Positions 28,578-33,173 of a DNA stretch of 33,173 nt are shown here, piece after piece; position 1 is the first letter of the stretch; each line of letters begins with the position of its first letter. The position numbers and the translations under genes are program-made. This DNA comes from Nitrosomonas sp. (GTDB lineage Bacteria > Pseudomonadota > Gammaproteobacteria > Burkholderiales > Nitrosomonadaceae), in NCBI GenBank assembly GCA_021774195.1, contig JAJFJJ010000026.1, forward strand, positions 1-33,173, in the 5' to 3' direction. The notes beneath the pieces are model-generated. The model was given only the letters and a program-made list of their open reading frames with translations. It was not told the DNA's origin and ran no database searches.

Positions 28578-29642
28578 ATGGCACTTGTATCATTACGACA
28601 ACTTTTAGATCATGCCGCAGAGAATGGGTATGGCTTACCGGCTTTTAATGTGAATAACTTGGAGCAGGTTCAAGCGATTATGCAAGCCGCTGATGAGTGT
28701 AACAGCCCAGTGATCATGCAAGGTTCTGCCGGCGCGAGAAAATATGCTGGCGAAGCGTTTCTACGTCACTTAATTGCCGGAGCGGTTGAAGCTTATCCAC
28801 ATATCCCTGTTGTGATGCATCAGGATCACGGGTCATCACCAGCTGTTTGTGTGAATGCAATTCGTAGCGGTTTTTCAAGCGTTATGATGGATGGTTCGTT
28901 GGAAGCAGACGCAAAAACCCCATCATCATACGAATATAACGTCGATATAACCGCAGAAGTGGTTAGAATCGCACATTCAGTCGGTGTTTCCGTTGAGGGT
29001 GAATTGGGTTGCCTGGGTTCCTTGGAATCAGGTATGGGTGAAGCGGAAGATGGTCATGGTGCAGAAGGAAAACTTTCGCATGATCAATTGTTGACTGATC
29101 CAGAAGAAGCAGCAGATTTTGTTAGAAAAACAGGTGTTGACGCGTTGGCAATTGCCATTGGTACCTCACACGGCGCGTATAAATTTACCCGTAAGCCTAC
29201 CGGTGATATCCTCGCAATTGAACGGATTAAGGAAATCCATCAGCGTATTCCAAATACCCATTTGGTCATGCATGGCTCTAGCTCAGTGCCACAGGAATGG
29301 TTGGAAATTATCCGACAATATGGCGGTGACATGAAAGAAACTTATGGCGTGCCGGTAGAAGAGATTCAAGAAGGCATCAAGAACGGTGTACGTAAAGTAA
29401 ATATTGATACCGATATCCGTTTGGCCATGACAGGAGCGATTCGTCGTCATTTAGATCAAAACAAGAGTAATTTCGATCCACGAAAATTTTTGGCAGTCGC
29501 GATGGTTGCAGCTAAGGATGTCTGTAAAGACCGCTTTGAAGCATTTGGCTGTGCAGGTCAAGCCAGCAAGATCAAACCAATTTTGTTGGACGATATGGTC
29601 AGCAAATATGCAAAAGGTGAATTGGACGCAGTAGTTAAGTAG
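28578..29642 (+). CDS. fba: Class II fructose-bisphosphate aldolase, Calvin-type
   Basis: This zinc-dependent aldolase joins dihydroxyacetone phosphate with glyceraldehyde 3-phosphate (or erythrose 4-phosphate in the Calvin cycle). Start ATG 28578 ([10 protein letters not shown], 354 aa) follows GAAGGAGAG by about six bases; a longer frame from 28563 is unlikely. Zinc and substrate motifs are [46 protein letters not shown] and [11 protein letters not shown]. The length and motif set match the Calvin-cycle subtype of class II enzymes. It closes the tkt-gap-pgk-pyk-fba run after a 126-base gap from pyk, and a strong hairpin follows. Confidence 0.96.
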   Translation: MALVSLRQLLDHAAENGYGLPAFNVNNLEQVQAIMQAADECNSPVIMQGSAGARKYAGEAFLRHLIAGAVEAYPHIPVVMHQDHGSSPAVCVNAIRSGFSSVMMDGSLEADAKTPSSYEYNVDITAEVVRIAHSVGVSVEGELGCLGSLESGMGEAEDGHGAEGKLSHDQLLTDPEEAADFVRKTGVDALAIAIGTSHGAYKFTRKPTGDILAIERIKEIHQRIPNTHLVMHGSSSVPQEWLEIIRQYGGDMKETYGVPVEEIQEGIKNGVRKVNIDTDIRLAMTGAIRRHLDQNKSNFDPRKFLAVAMVAAKDVCKDRFEAFGCAGQASKIKPILLDDMVSKYAKGELDAVVK

Positions 29643-29653
29643 TTATTTCACGA

Positions 29654-29682
29654 GATTGCAGGGTATTTAATACCTTGCAGTC
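29654..29682. terminator. 14-pair hairpin between convergent fba and CYTH gene
   Basis: GATTGCAGGGTATT and AATACCTTGCAGTC pair along 14 positions (two G-U pairs on the plus-strand RNA) around one base. It starts 11 bases after the fba stop and lies between converging genes. No T run follows directly, so it may stop RNA polymerase weakly or protect the 3' end from exonucleases. Confidence 0.6.
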
Positions 29683-29725
29683 ATGTGAACTCAAAGTCCC
29701 TCATGTTTGTTTTCTCCTTTTCGCG

Positions 29726-30370
29726 CTATTTCTTCAATGTGGGTGTATTAACGTCGGTATATAGCGCATAGCCGCGCATGGCTTTGTTGATGTTTTCTTG
29801 TTCCATCGGGAAGTAACACGCTTCTTTCAATAACGCTGCAAATTCTTGCAATTGATTGGGGGTGCCTGATTTTAATTCAAGCTCGACCTCACAAATTGGA
29901 TCGGTACGCTGCTCCGCACTGACTTCTCCTTGATCAATGCAGAGTTCAATACGACAATCTTGCATAAAAAGTAAATCAAATATGGTTCGGGTAAAATCCG
30001 TAATAAAGATAGGACGGAGTTGCTGGCGTAAAATGTTATCCGAGAACAGTTCAAACAGAGTAGGTTCCGTTATTTTTGAAAAATCTGGTTGGTTACTGCA
30101 GACAGGTTGTTCCCATTCATGATGCTGATGCAGCCCGGCTAGAATACTTCCACCATATTTAATCGTTTGAATCCAATCTTGATCGACTTTCCTAAGTCGA
30201 AGTGCGATTTTTTTACTTTGCAATATCAAGTCCGGCGTATCATAGTAGATGGTATGAAGTTTCTGAGAGACTGGTTTGGAAACGCTATAAGTTTTTAACA
30301 ATGGTAGCGATTTCAAATCGGTAACAAATTGTGGTGACAATGTTAATTTAAGTTCAATCTCAATGGACAT
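29726..30370 (-). CDS. CYTH-domain protein, likely inorganic triphosphatase
   Basis: This is a 214-residue protein with the defining ExExK start (MSIEIELKLTL; Glu4, Glu6, Lys8). Basic residues RLRKVDQDWIQTIKYGG at about 77-93 and the acidic strand CEVELELKSG near 163 line the triphosphate tunnel of this fold. Related proteins such as YgiF cleave inorganic tripolyphosphate using Mg. Many bacterial members carry a C-terminal CHAD domain giving 430-500 residues; here the protein ends right after the CYTH fold, and no CHAD follows. It is followed by yggX 12 bases upstream in transcription order, so the two probably share a transcript. Confidence 0.85.
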   Translation of the reverse strand: MSIEIELKLTLSPQFVTDLKSLPLLKTYSVSKPVSQKLHTIYYDTPDLILQSKKIALRLRKVDQDWIQTIKYGGSILAGLHQHHEWEQPVCSNQPDFSKITEPTLFELFSDNILRQQLRPIFITDFTRTIFDLLFMQDCRIELCIDQGEVSAEQRTDPICEVELELKSGTPNQLQEFAALLKEACYFPMEQENINKAMRGYALYTDVNTPTLKK

Positions 30371-30382
30371 TTAAAACGTAGC

Positions 30383-30655
30383 TTAATTTTCTGGCGGTAC
30401 ATAGCCAACCGGCTGCTCTGCCCCTGACCCAAAAAAATGCGCTTCCAATTGTTCTGCGAGATATTTCCGGGCTTTGGCGTCAGAAAGATTCAAACGATTT
30501 TCATTAACCAGCATGGTTTGGAGCTGCATCCAATCCTGCCAAGCTTTTTTTGAAACATTGTCAAAAATGCGTTTTCCCAATTCCCCTGGATAAGTCTGGA
30601 AATCTAACCCTTCAGCTTCACGTCCCAGTTTGATGCAGCTAACCATTCGTACCAT
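30383..30655 (-). CDS. yggX: Probable Fe(2+)-trafficking protein YggX
   Basis: This is a 90-residue protein of the YggX family, which protects iron-sulfur proteins and limits oxidative damage. The start [18 protein letters not shown] has the conserved Cys at position 7. The family segments [36 protein letters not shown] and [13 protein letters not shown] are all present, and the length is standard. It is transcribed first, ahead of the CYTH gene, and is divergent from the RND operon. Confidence 0.95.
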   Translation of the reverse strand: MVRMVSCIKLGREAEGLDFQTYPGELGKRIFDNVSKKAWQDWMQLQTMLVNENRLNLSDAKARKYLAEQLEAHFFGSGAEQPVGYVPPEN

Positions 30656-31081
30656 TCAATTGCTCCAGAATTATTTGAAAATTGGTTGTTCTAATGTTTG
30701 AGTCTGATGATTTTTGCACGGAGTGCGCGGAGAATACAGAGATTTATTAGGGCAATCTCACTTGAACCTAAAATCCTCAGTTGGATGTTGCAATGAGTGA
30801 TACTTTAGAGTCAGTTGAACCGATGTAGTTGTCAAGTTTTCATGAAGGAAATTTCAGTGTAAATTTTTTTGACAAAAATTAGCATGATTACAAAGGCACC
30901 GAGTATTGTGTTATCCAGCTAACTCAGCGATGATTAGCATCTCCTCTGTCAGATCTCAATAAGAAATAGATCAGATACTTTGCTTAATTTAACATTGATG
31001 AATTCTGATAATCATATATCATACGCTTCAATGTTCTACATAGCGTTCAACGATAATTTCTGTAAAATTTGTAAAGGCCAC
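30656..31081. other. Intergenic region upstream of the RND efflux operon
   Basis: This is 426 bases between two divergent genes. It should hold the promoters of yggX and of the efflux operon. I see AT-rich stretches but no -35/-10 pair I would defend, no clear palindrome and no credible coding frame. A frame open from 30980 runs into the efflux gene, but its first 34 codons lack a ribosome site and would hide the signal peptide. Confidence 0.45.
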
Positions 31082-32350
31082 ATGCAAAAGTCCTCCTTAT
31101 TGTATTTGTTGCTCAGTCTGATCTTCGTATCACCAATGTCATCTGTATTAGCTCAAGAATCCACCAAGTACTCAATTGAGTCATTGCAACAGCTTGGATT
31201 AGAAGCCAATGGTTTAGTACAGGCTGCACGCTCGCAAGTTGGCATTGCTGAATCAAATGTTATTAGTGCTGGCGCATTACCTAATCCTGAAGTTACCGTG
31301 ATGGCTGGGCCGCAGAGTAATCGCTTGCCGTCGGCAGTAACTGGACCGTCTAATAATCAGCGTGAAGTCACGGTGAGTCAGCCCATTGAAAACCCTTTTT
31401 TGCGTTCAGCACGTATTGGTTCAGCAGAATATGGTGTCGAGGCTAACCAAGCGAATCTTGATCAAGTGCGTGTCAATCTGGCGGCTCAACTGCGCGTTAG
31501 CGCCTACGAGTTGTTGCTACGTCAAGAGTTGGGGCACATGGAAACCAGTGTGCATGACTTGATGGAAGAAATTCGGCGACGTATTCAGGTCAGTGTTGAT
31601 GTTGGAGAATCAGCGCGGTTTGAGTTAATCCGAGCCGACACGGAAGTGCTTAGCGCCGCCAGCCGTATGGAGGCTGCGATGCTTAATGCAAAGCGCGCAC
31701 GTGTTGCATTGATACAGCTGACTGCTGGTGCTTTGCCTACTGATTTTGAGATTGATGCATCGCTAGATGATCCCGTGGTGTTTCCACCATTTGAAACATT
31801 GCGTGATAAAGTGCCTAGCATTAATCCGGAAATTATTCGTTTAGAAGCTGAGCAGAACCGTGCTCGCTTACAGATTGATCAAGCTCGAGCCAGTGTTCTT
31901 CCTTCGTTAAATATTTTATTTAGTAATTATCAAGATGAACAGTTTGCTTCGAATACAGCGGGCGTCAGTGTCAAAGTGCCAATCTTTTATCGTCGTCGTG
32001 GAGAAATTGATAGTGCCGTATTTGAGTCGGCGCGTGTGCGCGACACACTAGAATATCGCCGTTTTGAAATTGGTCAGCAGCTTGAGTCTGCTTGGCAAGC
32101 CAAGCAGATTGCCCAGCGCCGAGTCGAAATGTTTGAAAGCGGTATTGTCACTGAAGCAGAATTAGCGTTAAACATTGCACAGACAGCCTACCGATTAGGT
32201 GAGCGTAGCTTCATGGAAGTGCTGGACACGCATCGTGTATTACGTGGTGTGTTGTCAGATTTTTTGCAAGCGCGATTCGAATTGCAATCAGCCGCGACTG
32301 AAATTGATCGGCTGCGTGCCCATTATCCCAAGGAGCAAATCCTCGAATGA
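31082..32350 (+). CDS. TolC-family outer membrane efflux protein (CzcC-like)
   Basis: This is a 422-residue outer-membrane channel of a tripartite RND pump. Start ATG 31082 is chosen because AAAGG precedes it and a signal peptide follows at once (MQKSSLLYLLLSLIF...VLA-QES). The protein has the two-repeat, long-helix layout of the family, e.g. ARSQVGIAESNVISAGALPN near the N-terminus and LNIAQTAYRLGERSFMEVLD near the C-terminus. The NPE motif context and position fit heavy-metal (Czc/Cus) members, but the substrate cannot be read from this gene. Its stop overlaps the next start (ATGA at 32347). Confidence 0.88.
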   Translation: MQKSSLLYLLLSLIFVSPMSSVLAQESTKYSIESLQQLGLEANGLVQAARSQVGIAESNVISAGALPNPEVTVMAGPQSNRLPSAVTGPSNNQREVTVSQPIENPFLRSARIGSAEYGVEANQANLDQVRVNLAAQLRVSAYELLLRQELGHMETSVHDLMEEIRRRIQVSVDVGESARFELIRADTEVLSAASRMEAAMLNAKRARVALIQLTAGALPTDFEIDASLDDPVVFPPFETLRDKVPSINPEIIRLEAEQNRARLQIDQARASVLPSLNILFSNYQDEQFASNTAGVSVKVPIFYRRRGEIDSAVFESARVRDTLEYRRFEIGQQLESAWQAKQIAQRRVEMFESGIVTEAELALNIAQTAYRLGERSFMEVLDTHRVLRGVLSDFLQARFELQSAATEIDRLRAHYPKEQILE

Positions 32351-33173
32351 AATTGAAAATCTTACTATCTGGAATTCTCATACTGACCACACTTGTTTTA
32401 GCGGGGTGTGGTGGCGAAGATGACCAGGCAGTTTCTTCTGACCAAACGGGTCTAATCGATACAGCGGATTTGAATCAGATTACGCTCGATCTTGAAATGG
32501 CAAAACGCATAAAAATTGGTCAACTACAATTAGTACAACTTGCCGCTAAATTGCAAGTGCCTAGTCAAATTAAGGTCGATGAACAAAAATTGATTCGTGT
32601 GGGCGCTAATGTTACCGGACGGATTATTGATGTCAGTGCAAAGTTGGGAGATAACGTGGATGCAGGCACGGCATTAGCCAGTATTTCCAGTCCCGAACTC
32701 ACCAAAGCGCAGTTAGATTATTTGCGTGCACACTCAAACACACAATTGGACGCACGCGCTGCTGAACGTGCCAAATTGTTATTAGCTGCAGATGTGATTG
32801 GGCGGGCTGAGCTACAACGACGCGAAGCAGAATTGCAAATTTCACGCGCTGAATTAAGTGCGGCAAAAGATCAATTGCGCTTATTGGGCGTGCTGGATAG
32901 TGCAGTCAATGAATTGGTCAAACGTGGGAGTATTCTTCCATCAGTGGCCATTACCGTATCAAAAAGCGGCACGGTGATTGAGCGTAATGTATTAGTTGGT
33001 CAGGTTGTGCAGCCATCTGATCGATTATTCAAAGTGGCCGATCTATCGACCGTATGGGCGGTGGGTGATGTGCCCGAACATAATGCACGTAACGTGATGG
33101 AAGGCCAGCATGTCGCCATTCATGTACCTGCACTGGGTAATGTGATACTTGATGGGCGTATTGTTTTTGTAGC
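32347..33173 (+). CDS. RND efflux periplasmic adaptor lipoprotein, partial
   Basis: This frame begins at ATG 32347, overlapping the previous stop, and stays open to the window edge (275 codons), so the 3' end is missing. The start is a lipoprotein signal with lipobox LVLAGC, predicting a lipid-anchored periplasmic protein. Then come a biotinyl-lipoyl-like segment (GRIIDVSAKLGDNVDAGTAL), a helical hairpin (about 110-190) and a beta-barrel region with VSKSGTVIERNVLVGQVV and ADLSTVWAVGDVPE. This order is that of CzcB/CusB-type membrane fusion proteins. The inner-membrane RND pump is expected just beyond the window. Confidence 0.9.
   Translation, partial: MKLKILLSGILILTTLVLAGCGGEDDQAVSSDQTGLIDTADLNQITLDLEMAKRIKIGQLQLVQLAAKLQVPSQIKVDEQKLIRVGANVTGRIIDVSAKLGDNVDAGTALASISSPELTKAQLDYLRAHSNTQLDARAAERAKLLLAADVIGRAELQRREAELQISRAELSAAKDQLRLLGVLDSAVNELVKRGSILPSVAITVSKSGTVIERNVLVGQVVQPSDRLFKVADLSTVWAVGDVPEHNARNVMEGQHVAIHVPALGNVILDGRIVFV

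Noticed and set aside
30869-30897. TTGACA at 30869-30874 as a -35 box for the efflux operon
   Set aside because: No acceptable -10 box lies 16-18 bases downstream (the sequence is CAAAGG/AAAGGC), and the site is about 200 bases from the chosen start codon.
30980-31081. N-terminal extension of the TolC-family protein from 30980
   Set aside because: It has no ribosome site, and it would place 34 residues before an otherwise clear signal peptide at 31082.

Overview
The window reads as a chromosomal segment of a betaproteobacterium, most likely a Nitrosomonas-type ammonia oxidiser. The reasons are the gene orders aroA-cmk-rpsA-ihfB and def-fmt-rsmB-DUF4390-ntrY-ntrX, and a transketolase-GAPDH-PGK-pyruvate kinase-class II aldolase run of the kind seen in Calvin-cycle autotrophs. 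The coding sequences look only moderate in GC. The genus is inferred from gene content and was not tested by any search.

Layout: (1) Bases 1-2782 are mobile DNA. A decayed IS4-family transposase on the minus strand is split by a 1.53-kb IS5-like element (393-1924). The insertion is flanked by a TAATTA duplication, and the inserted transposase itself carries an in-frame TGA. (2) 2969-4077 holds two accessory genes, an IS1096-passenger/pRiA4b-like protein and a DUF6629 membrane protein. (3) 4169-9366, all minus strand, is a core block transcribed aroA > cmk > rpsA > ihfB > lapA > pyrF (aromatic amino acids, nucleotides, ribosomal protein S1, nucleoid protein, envelope). (4) 9716-9961 is a lone small membrane protein gene preceded by a perfect interrupted palindrome. 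(5) 10044-15328, minus strand, has LysM protein > dprA > smg > topB. (6) 15441-22405, plus strand, has def > fmt > rsmB > DUF4390 > ntrY > ntrX. (7) 22584-29642, plus strand, is the central carbon cluster tkt > gap > pgk > pyk > fba. (8) 29726-30655, minus strand, has a CYTH-domain protein and the YggX iron protein. (9) 31082 to the end is the start of an RND-type efflux operon (TolC-family outer membrane factor, then a lipoprotein adaptor cut by the window edge).

Functionally, most of the window is housekeeping. Def and Fmt are the two ends of the N-formylmethionine cycle, and RsmB follows in the same operon. NtrY/NtrX form a two-component pair, but this NtrX has lost the ATPase and sigma-54 contact motifs. 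The sugar-phosphate enzymes jointly serve carbon fixation/regeneration and lower glycolysis. I found no CRISPR array, tRNA or rRNA, and no convincing new defence system. The most unusual observations are the degenerate NtrX, the nested and broken insertion sequences, and several strong uncharacterised palindromes or hairpins.
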